The notes: generated by a model from the sequence alone, not told the origin. DNA of 64,000 nucleotides from Pseudomonas oryzihabitans NBRC 102199 (GCF_000730625.1 NZ_BBIT01000014.1:186001-250000); one strand, 5' to 3'. Positions 1 to 9,417 are shown, counted from the stretch's first letter. Translations and numbers: made by a program.

Positions 1-237
1 GTGATCCTGGCCGGGGTGCGCACCGCCGTGGTCATGAACATCGGCGTCATGACCATCGCCGCCACCATCGGCGCCGGCGGCCTGGGCGTGCTCATCCTCA
101 CCTCCATCAGTCGCAGCGACATGGCCACCCTCATCGTCGGCGCGGTGCTGGTCAGCCTGCTGGCCATCGTCGCCGACCTCGTCCTGCAGTGGCTGCAACG
201 CCGCCTCACCCCGCGCGGCCTGCGCAGCGCCCCTTAA
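1..237 (+). CDS. Osmoprotectant ABC transporter permease, C-terminal part
   Basis: This is the last 78 residues of an inner-membrane permease of the OpuC/OsmW type, cut by the left edge of the window; the GTG at base 1 is an internal codon. The segment GVRTAVVMNIGVMTIAA followed by GAGGLG is the cytoplasmic loop and last helices typical of glycine betaine/choline permeases, where the loop contacts the ATPase. A hydrophobic helix (about residues 38-62) precedes a basic tail. It ends 10 bases before the ATPase gene, so the two are one operon. Confidence 0.85.
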   Translation: MILAGVRTAVVMNIGVMTIAATIGAGGLGVLILTSISRSDMATLIVGAVLVSLLAIVADLVLQWLQRRLTPRGLRSAP

Positions 238-247
238 GGAGTCCCAG

Positions 248-1402
248 ATGATCGAACTCGACCGCCTGACCAAGACCTTCAAGCAGCACGGCAAGGACGT
301 GACCGCGGTGGACGCCGTGAGCCTCACCGTGGAGGAGGGCCAGATCTGCGTCTTCCTCGGCCCCTCCGGCTGCGGCAAGACCACCACCCTGAAGATGATC
401 AACCGCCTGATCGAGCCCACCTCGGGCCGGGTGTTGATCAATGGCGAGGACACCACCGGCATCGACGAGGTGACCCTCAGACGCCATATCGGCTACGTGA
501 TCCAGCAGATCGGTCTATTCCCCAACATGACCATCGAGGAAAACATCACCGTGGTGCCCAAGCTCTTGGGCTGGGACAAGAAGAAGTGCCGCGAGCGCGC
601 CACCGAGCTGATGAGCATGGTGCAGCTCGATCCCAAGCAGTACCTGTCACGCTATCCGCGCGAACTGTCCGGTGGCCAGCAGCAGCGCATCGGCGTGATC
701 CGCGCCCTGGCGGCCGAGGCGCCGCTGCTGCTGATGGACGAACCCTTCGGCGCGGTGGATCCGATCAACCGCGATGCCATCCAGAACGAGTTCTTCCAGA
801 TGCAGCGGGCACTGAACAAGACAGTGATCATGGTCAGCCACGACATCGACGAAGCCATCCGCCTGGGTGACAAGATCGCCGTGTTCCGCGGCGGCCGCCT
901 GGTGCAGTTCGACCACCCGGACACCCTGCTGGCCCATCCCAAGGACGACTTCGTCAGCAACTTCGTCGGCCAGGACAGCACCTTGAAGCGTCTCCTGCTG
1001 ATCCGCGCCGAGGATGCGGCCGACAACGCGCCCTCGATCCAGGCCGAGACCCTGATCGGCGATGCCGTGGAGTTGATGGAGGAGCACGATCGCCGCTACC
1101 TGGTGGTGACGGATGCCGCCAACAAGGGCCTGGGCTACGTGCGCCGGCGTGACCTGCGCGGGCAGAGCGGCCCGGTGGCGCCCTTCGTCACCCCGTTCAA
1201 GGCCACCGCGGCCTTCGACGAGCACCTGCGCATCCTGCTGTCGCGCATGTACCAGTTCAACAGCTCTTGGCTGCCGGTGCTCAGCGCCGACAACGACTTC
1301 CTCGGCGAGGTCACCCAGGAATCCATCGCCGACTACCTCAGCAGTGGTCGGTCGCGCGGCAAGACCACCATCGTCTCGCCGGCGGAGCAGGTGGCGGGGT
1401 AG
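248..1402 (+). CDS. Osmoprotectant (glycine betaine/choline) ABC transporter ATPase with CBS domains
   Basis: A 384-residue ATPase that energises uptake of quaternary-amine osmoprotectants. Walker A is GPSGCGKTT (38-46), the signature LSGGQ is at 140-144 and Walker B LLLMDEP at 160-166. About 130 residues after the nucleotide-binding domain form a CBS pair, which in the OpuA/OpuC family senses ionic strength or nucleotides. The start has a GGAG ribosome site 10 bases after the permease stop. The binding protein and remaining permease genes should lie left of the window. The exact substrate cannot be read from the sequence. Confidence 0.9.
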   Translation: MIELDRLTKTFKQHGKDVTAVDAVSLTVEEGQICVFLGPSGCGKTTTLKMINRLIEPTSGRVLINGEDTTGIDEVTLRRHIGYVIQQIGLFPNMTIEENITVVPKLLGWDKKKCRERATELMSMVQLDPKQYLSRYPRELSGGQQQRIGVIRALAAEAPLLLMDEPFGAVDPINRDAIQNEFFQMQRALNKTVIMVSHDIDEAIRLGDKIAVFRGGRLVQFDHPDTLLAHPKDDFVSNFVGQDSTLKRLLLIRAEDAADNAPSIQAETLIGDAVELMEEHDRRYLVVTDAANKGLGYVRRRDLRGQSGPVAPFVTPFKATAAFDEHLRILLSRMYQFNSSWLPVLSADNDFLGEVTQESIADYLSSGRSRGKTTIVSPAEQVAG

Positions 1403-1452
1403 GGCAGGGACTCAGGCGGCGGTCGCAGGGCTGCCGCCTGACGGCCTGAGGC

Positions 1453-1989
1453 TCAGGGGCGGATCTCGATCAGGGTGCCATCCTTGACCAAGCCCCAGAC
1501 CTCGCGCATGTCGTGGTTGGTCATGGCGATGCAGCCCTCGGTCCAGTTCAGCGAGTTGAAATACCACTCCGGGTACTCCTCGTCGATGGGGGTGCCGTGC
1601 AGCATGATCATGCTGCCGGGACGCACGCCGGCCTGGCTGGCGCGGGCCAGGTCCTCGCGATTGGGATAGGAGATGTGCATGGCCAGGTTGAACTTGTCGC
1701 TGGTCTTGCGCCAGTCGATCCAGTAGAAGCCTTCCGGGGTGCGCTTGTCGCCCTCGCGCAACTTGGGGCCGCGGGGATTCTTGCCCAGCGAGATGCGATA
1801 GGACTTCATCACGGTATCGCCGCTGAGCAGTTGCAGCTGATTGCGCGACTTGATGACCAGCACCTTGTCGATCAGCGGCGCGGCCGGCTGGCGGATCACC
1901 GTGACGCTGGTACTGGCCTGGGCCAGCTGGGGAAGCAACGAACCGCACAGCACATAGCAGAGCGCCAACAACAGGTGCAACGGACGCAT
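1453..1989 (-). CDS. Periplasmic L,D-transpeptidase (YkuD family)
   Basis: A 178-residue exported enzyme expected to make or edit L,D cross-links in peptidoglycan or to attach proteins to it. An N-terminal signal peptide (hydrophobic 4-22, cleavage likely after AQA) leads into a YkuD fold. The catalytic signature is HGTP at 131-134 and EGC at 151-153, with Cys153 as nucleophile. The residue after the usual CI pair is Ala rather than the common Arg. It lies 23 bases after the Nudix gene on the same strand, so co-transcription is likely. Confidence 0.85.
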   Translation of the reverse strand: MRPLHLLLALCYVLCGSLLPQLAQASTSVTVIRQPAAPLIDKVLVIKSRNQLQLLSGDTVMKSYRISLGKNPRGPKLREGDKRTPEGFYWIDWRKTSDKFNLAMHISYPNREDLARASQAGVRPGSMIMLHGTPIDEEYPEWYFNSLNWTEGCIAMTNHDMREVWGLVKDGTLIEIRP

Positions 1990-2012
1990 GTCGGGTAGAT
2001 CCTCGGAAGAGC

Positions 2013-2567
2013 TCAGGCAGGCTTGGGTGCGACCACCATGGGCGCCATGCCTTCATGGCGCAGGGAAAACTCGCCGCGACGGCGGTCGGCGAAAAAGCAT
2101 TCTAGTGTCCGCTTGATGGTCGGAAAAGCCAGAGACGACCAGGGGATGTCGGCTTCGTCCAGAAGGCGCACGTCGAGGCTTTCCTCGCCGACGCCAAAGC
2201 GGCCGTCGACCAGTTCGCCGCGGAACAGCATGTAGATCTGGTCGATATGCGGCAGGTCGAAGAGAGTATAGAGCTCCAGGCCCTGCACGGTCGCGCCGGC
2301 TTCCTCGAAGGTCTCGCGGGCGGCGGCCTCGGTGGTGGTCTCGCCGTTTTCCATGAAGCCCGCCGGCAGCGTCCAGTAACCCTTGCGCGGTTCGATGGCG
2401 CGCTGGCAGAGCAGCACCTTGCCCTCCCAGGTCGCCAGGCAGCCGGCCACCACCCGCGGATTCTGATAATGCACTGCGCCGCACTGGCTGCAGACCAGGC
2501 GCATCCGGTTGTCACCCGCGGGAAGGCGTTCTTCCAGCAGTCCGCCACAGTGATTGCAATGCTTCAT
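2013..2567 (-). CDS. Nudix hydrolase with N-terminal zinc ribbon
   Basis: A 184-residue Nudix hydrolase. Two cysteine pairs (C4/C7 and C26/C29) form a zinc ribbon and are followed by a Nudix box between G70 and G91 with the RETFEEAG core. The layout matches the small zinc-ribbon Nudix group related to NudC (NADH pyrophosphatase), but the protein is shorter than NudC, so the substrate is open: NADH, ADP-ribose, FAD or another dinucleotide. The gene is divergent from the next Nudix gene, separated by 127 bases. Confidence 0.85.
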   Translation of the reverse strand: MKHCNHCGGLLEERLPAGDNRMRLVCSQCGAVHYQNPRVVAGCLATWEGKVLLCQRAIEPRKGYWTLPAGFMENGETTTEAAARETFEEAGATVQGLELYTLFDLPHIDQIYMLFRGELVDGRFGVGEESLDVRLLDEADIPWSSLAFPTIKRTLECFFADRRRGEFSLRHEGMAPMVVAPKPA

Positions 2568-2694
2568 GGTTCACCCTCGTTTTGCTGCAGTGTGCCGGGG
2601 CGATCCCGGGCCTCGCAAGCGATGGCTGGGCTTGGGATTGCCCGACGGGCGTGCCATGATCCAGGGGATACGATGAGCAAGGGAGAATTCCGGC

Positions 2695-3282
2695 GTGGAT
2701 GAGTTGCTCCAGCGCCTGCGTCACTATCAGCCGCGCACCCTGAGCGGCACCGAGAGCTACCAGGAAGCGGCGGTGCTGGTGCCCATCATCCGTGGCGAGC
2801 ATCCCGAGTTGCTGCTCACCCTGAGGGCCAGCAACCTGTCCACCCACGGCGGCGAGGTGGCCCTGCCGGGCGGCCGGCGCGATCCCGAGGACGCCGATCT
2901 GGTCGCCACTGCCCTGCGCGAGGCCGAGGAAGAGGTCGGACTGCCACCGGGCCTGGTGGAGGTGATCGCCCCCCTGAGTCCGCTGGTGTCGCGCTACGGC
3001 CTGGCGGTGACCCCCATCGTCGCGCTGATCCCCGATCAGCTCGAATACGTTCCCAGCGAAGCCGAGATCGCCGCGATCTTCAGCGTGCCCCTGCAGTTCT
3101 TCTGCGAGGTGCCGCCGGATTACACCCTCAGGGTCGACCACGACGGCCTGCGCTGGCAGGTGCCCAGCTATCAGTATGGCGAGCACCGCATCTGGGGGCT
3201 GACGGCGGTGATCATCGTCGAACTGGTCAATCTGCTGTACGACGCCGGTATCGTGCTCAAGGCACCGCCCAGGCGGGATTGA
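2695..3282 (+). CDS. Nudix hydrolase, CoA pyrophosphatase-like (NudL family)
   Basis: A 195-residue protein expected to hydrolyse coenzyme A or related diphosphates. The family-specific stretch LTLRASNLSTHGGEVALPGG (41-60) runs straight into the Nudix box with REAEEEVG (75-82). The start is GTG with GGGAG upstream; no in-frame ATG fits better. The neighbouring downstream gene (DUF1289) is 77 bases away on the same strand. Confidence 0.85.
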   Translation: MDELLQRLRHYQPRTLSGTESYQEAAVLVPIIRGEHPELLLTLRASNLSTHGGEVALPGGRRDPEDADLVATALREAEEEVGLPPGLVEVIAPLSPLVSRYGLAVTPIVALIPDQLEYVPSEAEIAAIFSVPLQFFCEVPPDYTLRVDHDGLRWQVPSYQYGEHRIWGLTAVIIVELVNLLYDAGIVLKAPPRRD

Positions 3283-3359
3283 GCGGTATCGGCAAGGTAA
3301 AGGCACATGCCAAGTCGGGCATTAACGGGCACAATGCGCGGCCATTCGAGGGAAGCCGC

Positions 3360-3557
3360 ATGACCACCGCCGATTCACCCGTGCGTTCGCCCTGCGTCCA
3401 TGTCTGTGCCCTGGACGAACAGGACATCTGCATCGGTTGCCAGCGCAGCGCCGCCGAGATCACCCGCTGGATGTCCATGAGCGACAGCGAGCGCCGCGAG
3501 GTGCTGCTGCGCTGCAGCGAGCGGGCGCGGGCGGGCGGTGCGGCCTTCCTGACCTGA
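3360..3557 (+). CDS. DUF1289 small cysteine protein
   Basis: A 65-residue protein with four cysteines (C12, C16, C24, C27) in a CVHVC-x7-CIGC arrangement followed by the conserved RSAAEITRW block. DUF1289 proteins are thought to bind iron-sulfur or zinc; no biochemical role is established. The ATG at 3360 was chosen because similarity begins just after it; a longer reading from 3279 has no support. It lies between a CoA-type Nudix gene and purT, all on one strand. Confidence 0.85.
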   Translation: MTTADSPVRSPCVHVCALDEQDICIGCQRSAAEITRWMSMSDSERREVLLRCSERARAGGAAFLT

Positions 3558-3578
3558 CATCAGCCGGAGAGATCTGTC

Positions 3579-4760
3579 ATGCCCCGTATCGGTACCCCCC
3601 TGTCCCCCAGCGCCACCCGCGTGCTGCTCTGCGGCTCCGGCGAACTGGGCAAGGAAGTCGTCATCGAACTGCAGCGCCTGGGCGTCGAGGTCATCGCCGT
3701 GGATCGCTACGCCGATGCCCCGGCCATGCAGGTCGCTCATCGCAGCCACGTCATCGACATGCTCGACGGGGCCGCCCTGCGCGCGGTGATCGAGCGCGAG
3801 CAGCCGCACTTCATCGTGCCGGAAATCGAAGCCATCGCCACCGCCACCCTGGTGGAGCTGGAAGGCGAGGGCTACACCGTGGTGCCCACCGCCCGCGCCG
3901 CCCAGCTGACCATGAATCGCGAAGGCATCCGTCGCCTCGCCGCCGAGGAACTGGGCCTGCCCACCTCGCCCTATCACTTCGCCGACACCTACGAAGACTA
4001 TGCCGCCGCCGCCGAGGCGCTGGGCTATCCCTGCGTGGTCAAGCCGATCATGAGTTCCTCGGGCAAGGGCCAGAGCCTGCTGCGCAGCGCCGACGAGCTG
4101 CAGGCCGCCTGGCAATACGCCCAGGAAGGCGGTCGCGCCGGCAAGGGCCGGGTGATCGTCGAGGGCTTCGTCGACTTCGACTACGAGATCACCCTGCTGA
4201 CCGTGCGCCACGTCGGCGGCACCTCCTTCTGCGCGCCGGTCGGGCATCGCCAGGTCAAGGGCGACTACCACGAGTCCTGGCAGCCCCAGGCCATGAGCGA
4301 GAAGGCCCTGGCCGAGTCCGAGCGGGTCGCCCGCGCGGTCACCGAGGCCCTGGGCGGTCGCGGCCTGTTCGGCGTGGAACTGTTCGTCAAGGGCGACCAG
4401 GTCTGGTTCAGCGAGGTCTCCCCGCGGCCCCACGACACCGGCCTGGTTACCCTGATCTCCCAGGATCTCTCCGAATTCGCCCTGCATGCCCGGGCCATCC
4501 TCGGCCTGCCGATCCCCACCATCCGCCAGTTCGGTCCCTCGGCCTCGGCGGTGATCCTGGTGGACGGCGATTCGCGGCAGACCGCCTTCGCCAACCTCGG
4601 CGCGGCCCTGGCCGAACCCGACACCGCGCTGCGCCTGTTCGGCAAGCCCGAGGTGAAGGGGCAGCGGCGCATGGGCGTCGCCCTGGCCCGCGACGAAAGC
4701 ATCGAAGCCGCACGGGCCAAGGCCGTGCGTGCGTCCCAGGCGGTGAAGGTCGAGCTGTAA
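3579..4760 (+). CDS. purT: Formate-dependent phosphoribosylglycinamide formyltransferase 2
   Basis: A 393-residue ATP-grasp enzyme that formylates GAR with formate and ATP, the folate-independent third step of purine synthesis. The N-terminal Rossmann-like part carries [12 protein letters not shown] (about 16-27). The central ATP-grasp region includes [12 protein letters not shown], and the metal-binding [11 protein letters not shown] block lies near residue 282. Length matches the family (about 392). The start has a GGAGAG site. A strong hairpin with a T tract follows at once. Confidence 0.97.
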   Translation: MPRIGTPLSPSATRVLLCGSGELGKEVVIELQRLGVEVIAVDRYADAPAMQVAHRSHVIDMLDGAALRAVIEREQPHFIVPEIEAIATATLVELEGEGYTVVPTARAAQLTMNREGIRRLAAEELGLPTSPYHFADTYEDYAAAAEALGYPCVVKPIMSSSGKGQSLLRSADELQAAWQYAQEGGRAGKGRVIVEGFVDFDYEITLLTVRHVGGTSFCAPVGHRQVKGDYHESWQPQAMSEKALAESERVARAVTEALGGRGLFGVELFVKGDQVWFSEVSPRPHDTGLVTLISQDLSEFALHARAILGLPIPTIRQFGPSASAVILVDGDSRQTAFANLGAALAEPDTALRLFGKPEVKGQRRMGVALARDESIEAARAKAVRASQAVKVEL

Positions 4761-4778
4761 GGCCGGCTGCGCACCACG

Positions 4779-4803
4779 AAAAAGGGCCCGCGGGGCCCTT
4801 TTT
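4779..4803. terminator. Bidirectional intrinsic terminator between purT and MHS transporter
   Basis: A-tract, stem GGGCCC/GGGCCC with a 3-base loop, then a T-tract (AAAAAGGGCCC-GCG-GGGCCCTTTTT). It is symmetric and can stop transcription of purT and of the convergent transporter gene. Confidence 0.9.
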
Positions 4804-4819
4804 CATTGGCTGGAGAGAT

Positions 4820-6124
4820 CTACAGCGACTGGTCGCGCGTCTCGCGCATACAGAGCACCGCCACCAGGCTGATGGCCGCTGCTGCCGAGACATAGCCGCC
4901 CACCCAGCTCAGGCCACCGGCCTCCACCAGTTGCTGCGCGGCGTAGGGCGCCAGGGAGGCGCCGAGGATGCCGCCCAGGTTGTAGGCCGCCGAGGCACCG
5001 GTGTAGCGCACCCGGGTGGGGAAGATTTCCGGCAGCAGGGCGCCCATGGGACCGAAGGTCATGCCCATGAGAAACAGCTCCAGGGCCAGGAACAGGCCGA
5101 CCGCCTGACTGGAGCCGTGGGTCAGCAGCGGCTCCATGGCGAAGCCCGACAGCAGGGCGGCGATGGCGCTGGCCGCCAGTACCGGCTTGCGGCCGAAGCG
5201 ATCGGCCAGCCAGGCCGACAGCGGCGTGGCCAGGGCCATGAACAGCACGGCCACACAGAGCAGGCCGAGGAGTTCCTGGCGGCTGTAGCCGAGATTCTTC
5301 ACCCCGTAGCTCAGCGAGAACACCGTGGAGATATAGAAGAGGGCGTAGCACACCACCATGCTCAGGGCGCCCAGCAGCACCGCCTTGCCGTGCTTGCCGA
5401 AGGTCTCGACCATGGGCAGGCGCAGCTTCTCACGCCGCGCCATGGCCTCGGCGAACACCGGCGTCTCGTGCAGCGACAGCCGCACATAGAGGCCGACCAC
5501 CACCAGCAGGGCGCTGAGCAGGAAGGGGATGCGCCAGCCCCAGGCGCGGAATTGCTCGTCGTCCAGCAGCAGCGCCAGGGCCAGGAACAGACCGTTGGCC
5601 ATGAGAAAGCCGATGGAAGGACCGAGCTGGGGAAACATGCCGAACCAGGCGCGCTTGCCGGGCGGGGCGTTCTCGGTGGCCAGCAGCGCCGCGCCGCCCC
5701 ATTCGCCACCCAAGCCCAGGCCCTGGCCGAACCTCAGCAGGCAGAGCAGGATCGGTGCCCAGACGCCGATGCTGGCGTAGCCGGGCAGGAGGCCGATCAG
5801 GGTGGTGGAGATGCCCATCAGCAGCAGCGAGGCCACCAGGGTGGACTTGCGCCCGATGCGATCGCCGAAGTGGCCGAACAGCAGCGAACCCAGCGGCCGC
5901 GCCAGGAAGGCGATGCCAAAGGTGATGAAGGCGCTGAGGGTCTGGGCCATGCCCGCGCCCTGGGGAAAGAACACCGGGCCGATCACCAGGGCCGCGGCCG
6001 TGGCATAGACGTAGAAGTCGTAGAACTCGATGGCGGTGCCGATGAAGCTGGCGGTGGCCACGCGAGTGGGGGAGTTGCGCGGCACGGAGGTGGGCGCGTC
6101 GAAGGCGGCAGCGGTCGTGGACAT
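4820..6124 (-). CDS. MFS transporter, metabolite:H+ symporter (MHS) family
   Basis: A 434-residue, 12-helix inner-membrane transporter. The start region FIGTAIEFYDFYVYATAAAL and the loop 2-3 motif FGHFGDRIGRKSTL are hallmarks of the MHS group (ShiA, KgtP, ProP). The closest style is the short ShiA/YhjE-like members, which carry shikimate or other organic acids with protons; the substrate cannot be deduced. It stands alone, convergent with purT, and no regulator is adjacent. Confidence 0.85.
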   Translation of the reverse strand: MSTTAAAFDAPTSVPRNSPTRVATASFIGTAIEFYDFYVYATAAALVIGPVFFPQGAGMAQTLSAFITFGIAFLARPLGSLLFGHFGDRIGRKSTLVASLLLMGISTTLIGLLPGYASIGVWAPILLCLLRFGQGLGLGGEWGGAALLATENAPPGKRAWFGMFPQLGPSIGFLMANGLFLALALLLDDEQFRAWGWRIPFLLSALLVVVGLYVRLSLHETPVFAEAMARREKLRLPMVETFGKHGKAVLLGALSMVVCYALFYISTVFSLSYGVKNLGYSRQELLGLLCVAVLFMALATPLSAWLADRFGRKPVLAASAIAALLSGFAMEPLLTHGSSQAVGLFLALELFLMGMTFGPMGALLPEIFPTRVRYTGASAAYNLGGILGASLAPYAAQQLVEAGGLSWVGGYVSAAAAISLVAVLCMRETRDQSL

Positions 6125-6312
6125 GCAGGGGTACCGGGCAGTCGTTCTTGTAGGAGGCGTCTGCCGGAGCGGCCCGGTGGGGCAGCGGCTGTCCGAGGAT
6201 GGGGACGGGCGGGACGACCTGTTATGACGTGCCGGGCGCGAAGCGGCTGTTGGCCGGATCGCGCCGAACGTGGTTCGGTCGCCTGATTATGCAGGTAGTG
6301 GAACGACGACTG

Positions 6313-7113
6313 TCAACGATGCAGGATGAATTCCCGCACCAGCTTGCTGCCGAAATAGGCCAGCATCAGCAGGATGAAGCCCAGCAGCGTCCAACGGATC
6401 GCCCGGTGGCCGCGCCAGCCCAGGCGATTGCGCCCCCACAGCAGGATGCCGAACACCACCCAGGCGATGCAGGAGAGCACCGTCTTGTGCACCAGGTGCT
6501 GGGCGAACATGTCCTCGACAAAGAACCAGCCGGAGATCAGCGACAGCGACAGCACCACCCAGCCGGCCCAGAGAAAGCCGAATAGCAGGCTTTCCATGGT
6601 CTGCAGCGGGGGAAAGCTGCGGATCAGCCCGGACGGGTGCTTGTTCTTGAGCTGGCGATCCTGGATCAGCAGCAGCAGCGACTGCAGCACCGCCAGGGTG
6701 AAGAGCCCGTAGGCGATGATCGACAGCAGCACATGCACGACGATCTTGGGCGACACGTCCAGCGGCGTCACGGTGCCCGGTGGCACGAATTCGGCCAGCA
6801 GCGCGGTGATGGCACCGAGGGGATAGACCAGCACCAGCAGCGGTTGCAGCGGCATGCGCAGGCAGCCGATCAGCATCAGCGCGATGGCGGTCGCCGAGAT
6901 CAGGCTGGAGGCGTCGAAGAAGTCCAGGCTCAGGGTCGGTTCGAGGATCAGCTGCAGATAGACGGCCAGGGCGTGGGGCAGCAGGGCCAGGATGCCGGCG
7001 CCCAGGACCAGGGGCTTGCTCGACGGCTGTTTGCGCAGCAGGCAACTGCCCTGGTAGAGGGTCGCGAGCAGATAGAGGGCGGCGGCCAGGAGGGTGGGCA
7101 GCAGGGCGTGCAT
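6313..7113 (-). CDS. CcsA/YpjD-like inner-membrane protein
   Basis: A 266-residue protein with about eight predicted membrane helices, matching the cytochrome c assembly (CcsA/CcmC-like) family member found upstream of ffh in pseudomonads. The family handles haem for c-type cytochrome maturation, but the role of this particular YpjD-like paralogue is not established. Several His and Trp residues lie in the second half, for example around WVVLSLSLISGWFFVEDMF. It is divergent from the 28-residue ORF and ffh. Confidence 0.8.
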   Translation of the reverse strand: MHALLPTLLAAALYLLATLYQGSCLLRKQPSSKPLVLGAGILALLPHALAVYLQLILEPTLSLDFFDASSLISATAIALMLIGCLRMPLQPLLVLVYPLGAITALLAEFVPPGTVTPLDVSPKIVVHVLLSIIAYGLFTLAVLQSLLLLIQDRQLKNKHPSGLIRSFPPLQTMESLLFGFLWAGWVVLSLSLISGWFFVEDMFAQHLVHKTVLSCIAWVVFGILLWGRNRLGWRGHRAIRWTLLGFILLMLAYFGSKLVREFILHR

Positions 7114-7270
7114 GGTCCGGTTTCAGCAGAGCGGAAAGCAGGCGAGTGTGGCACAGACAGGGCGGTACAGAAAGTCTGAGCCGCGCCTTGGCGCCGGCTG
7201 GCCAGGCTGGGCGAACCCTGGCCGCCAGCGGGTGGTCCCAAGAGGTACATTTCTTGAAGAGGTCGCGACC

Positions 7271-7357
7271 ATGCTTAAATTTCTCGGCGGTACCATGGGC
7301 ATCATCTTTCTGATCGGCCTGGTGGTGGTCATCGGCATCTTCTCGCTGATCTTCTGA
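7271..7357 (+). CDS. 28-residue single-span membrane protein
   Basis: A tiny ORF, MLKFLGGTMG then a run of Ile, Leu and Val to the end, so nearly the whole protein is one membrane helix. GAAGAGG lies 9-10 bases upstream of the ATG, a good ribosome site. It sits alone between the divergent CcsA-like gene and ffh, followed by a GGCACCG/CGGTGCC hairpin near 7371-7394. I recall similar tiny ORFs at this locus in other pseudomonads, but no function is known to me. Confidence 0.65.
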   Translation: MLKFLGGTMGIIFLIGLVVVIGIFSLIF

Positions 7358-7533
7358 TCCCCTCCCCGCAGGCACCGGCCCTGGCGTCGGTGCCTCGCTC
7401 TCCTGCCTTGGCGGCTCGCCGATCCAGGCCCTGCTGACGGTTTCACGCGGTAGCGGCCCTGGCGGCTATCCCTGCTCAGGCGCTCTTTCGTTATACTTGC
7501 CGGTCAGCCGCCGTTTCTGCCCTGGATGTCCGC

Positions 7534-8913
7534 ATGTTCGAGAATCTCACAGACCGCCTGTCCCAAAGCCTGCGCCACATTACCGGCAAGGCCAAGCTCA
7601 CCGAAGACAACATCAAGGACACCCTGCGCGAGGTGCGCATGGCGCTGCTCGAGGCGGACGTCGCCCTGCCGGTGGTCAAGGAGTTCGTCAATCGGGTCAA
7701 GGAGCGGGCGGTCGGCACCGAGGTGTCCAAGAGTCTGACCCCGGGCCAGGCCTTCGTGAAGATCGTGCGCGCCGAGCTCGAAGCCATCATGGGCGCGGCC
7801 AACGAAGACCTGGCGCTCAACGTCGCGCCGCCGGCGGTCATCCTCATGGCCGGCCTGCAGGGCGCGGGCAAGACCACCACCGCGGGCAAGCTGGCGCGCT
7901 TCCTCAAGGAGCGCAAGAAGAAGACCGTCATGGTCGTCTCCGCCGACGTCTATCGTCCGGCCGCCATCAAGCAGCTGGAAACCCTGGCCGGGGAGGTGGG
8001 CGTAACCTTCTTCCCCTCCGACATCAGCCAGAAGCCGGTGGAGATCGCCCAGGCCGCCATCCGCGAAGCCAAGCTCAAGTTCATCGACGTGGTCATCGTC
8101 GACACCGCCGGTCGCCTGCACATCGATAGCGAGATGATGGCGGAGATCCAGCAGGTCCATGCCGCCACCAAGCCGGCCGAGACCCTGTTCGTGGTCGACG
8201 CCATGACTGGTCAGGACGCCGCCAACACCGCCAAGGCCTTCAACGACGCCTTGCCGCTCACCGGCGTGATCCTGACCAAGGTCGACGGCGATGCCCGGGG
8301 CGGTGCCGCCCTGTCGGTCCGCCACATCACCGGCAAGCCGATCAAGTTCATCGGCATGGGCGAGAAGAGCGAAGCCCTCGATCCCTTCCACCCGGATCGC
8401 GTCGCCTCGCGCATCCTCGGCATGGGCGACGTCCTCTCGCTGATCGAGCAGGCCGAACAGACCCTGGATCGCGAAAAGGCCGACAAGCTGGCCAAGAAGC
8501 TCAAGAAGGGCAAGGGCTTCGATCTCGAAGACTTCCGCGACCAGTTGCGCCAGATGAAGAACATGGGCGGCCTGGGTTCGCTGATGGACAAGCTGCCGAC
8601 CATGATGGGTGGCATGAACATCCAGCAGATGGGCAACGCCCAGGGCGCCGCAGAAAAGCATTTCAAGCAGATGGAAGCCATCATCGACTCCATGACCCCG
8701 GCCGAGCGCCGCGATCCGGAGCTGATCAGCGGCTCGCGCAAGAAGCGCATCGCCCTGGGTTCCGGCACCCAGGTGCAGGACGTCGGCCGCCTCATCAAGC
8801 AGCACAAGCAGATGCAGAAGATGATGAAGAAGGTCACCGCCAAGGGCGGCATGGCCAAGATGATGCGCGGCATGGGCAGCATGTTCCCCGGCGGCGGCAT
8901 GCCGAAGATGTGA
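7534..8913 (+). CDS. ffh: Signal recognition particle GTPase Ffh
   Basis: A 459-residue SRP54 homologue that binds 4.5S RNA and signal sequences and docks with FtsY. The N domain (1-90) is followed by the G domain, with GLQGAGKTTT from residue 107, DTAGR near 190 and TKVDGDARGGA near 250. The C-terminal M domain is methionine-rich (MMKKVTAKGGMAKMMRGMGS near the end). A possible -10 TATACT (7492-7497) lies 37 bases upstream of the start, without a clear -35. The next block, rpsP, has its own promoter. Confidence 0.98.
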   Translation: MFENLTDRLSQSLRHITGKAKLTEDNIKDTLREVRMALLEADVALPVVKEFVNRVKERAVGTEVSKSLTPGQAFVKIVRAELEAIMGAANEDLALNVAPPAVILMAGLQGAGKTTTAGKLARFLKERKKKTVMVVSADVYRPAAIKQLETLAGEVGVTFFPSDISQKPVEIAQAAIREAKLKFIDVVIVDTAGRLHIDSEMMAEIQQVHAATKPAETLFVVDAMTGQDAANTAKAFNDALPLTGVILTKVDGDARGGAALSVRHITGKPIKFIGMGEKSEALDPFHPDRVASRILGMGDVLSLIEQAEQTLDREKADKLAKKLKKGKGFDLEDFRDQLRQMKNMGGLGSLMDKLPTMMGGMNIQQMGNAQGAAEKHFKQMEAIIDSMTPAERRDPELISGSRKKRIALGSGTQVQDVGRLIKQHKQMQKMMKKVTAKGGMAKMMRGMGSMFPGGGMPKM

Positions 8914-9064
8914 TTTCCGGGTGCCGCCCGTCGCCAGATGGCCGGCATCGGAAAGGGCTCTGCGAGGGGCGTCGGCACCAGTGCTGATGCACCTTCGCGA
9001 GCGACGGGGCTCCACCGCTGGAGTCTCCAGGCTGCCGCTATGCCGAGGGTGCCGTTGAAAGCCA

Positions 9065-9093
9065 TTGGCAAACCGGGTAACAGCCCTTAGAAT
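9065..9093 (+). promoter_or_regulatory. Sigma-70 promoter of the rpsP-rimM-trmD-rplS operon
   Basis: TTGGCA (9065-9070), a 17-base spacer and TAGAAT (9088-9093). The leader just downstream has a GGCC-TTTC-GGGCC hairpin (9099-9111) before the rpsP start at 9164. Confidence 0.75.
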
Positions 9094-9163
9094 ATGCGGC
9101 CTTTCGGGCCATGTGGCCCAGTGTGCCCACAGCTACAAGCACCGACTACAGGAACGAAGTTCA

Positions 9164-9412
9164 ATGGTAACCATCCGTCTAGCCCGTGGCGGCTCCAAGA
9201 AGCGCCCCTTCTACCACCTGACCGTGACCAACAGCCGCAATGCGCGCGATGGTCGTTTCGTCGAGCGCATCGGTTTCTTCAACCCGGTGGCTAGCGGCGC
9301 CGAAATCCGTCTGTCGGTGGACCAAGAGCGCGCCAACTACTGGCTGTCGCAGGGCGCCCAGCCGTCCGAGCGCGTCGCTCAGCTGCTGAAGAGCGCTCAG
9401 GCTACCGCCTGA
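9164..9412 (+). CDS. rpsP: 30S ribosomal protein S16
   Basis: An 82-residue ribosomal protein with the canonical beginning [20 protein letters not shown] and the conserved [12 protein letters not shown] stretch. It is the first gene of the classic rpsP-rimM-trmD-rplS operon and lies 5 bases before rimM. The ATG at 9164 is fixed by family length and the N-terminus; upstream in-frame sequence to 9065 is leader. Confidence 0.98.
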   Translation: MVTIRLARGGSKKRPFYHLTVTNSRNARDGRFVERIGFFNPVASGAEIRLSVDQERANYWLSQGAQPSERVAQLLKSAQATA

Positions 9413-9417
9413 AGACC

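Noticed and set aside
3437-6286. A 949-codon open frame across purT and the MHS transporter
   Set aside because: It is out of frame with purT and antisense to the transporter; high GC leaves few stops. The protein is low-complexity (Arg, Gly, His, Gln) without domain signals.
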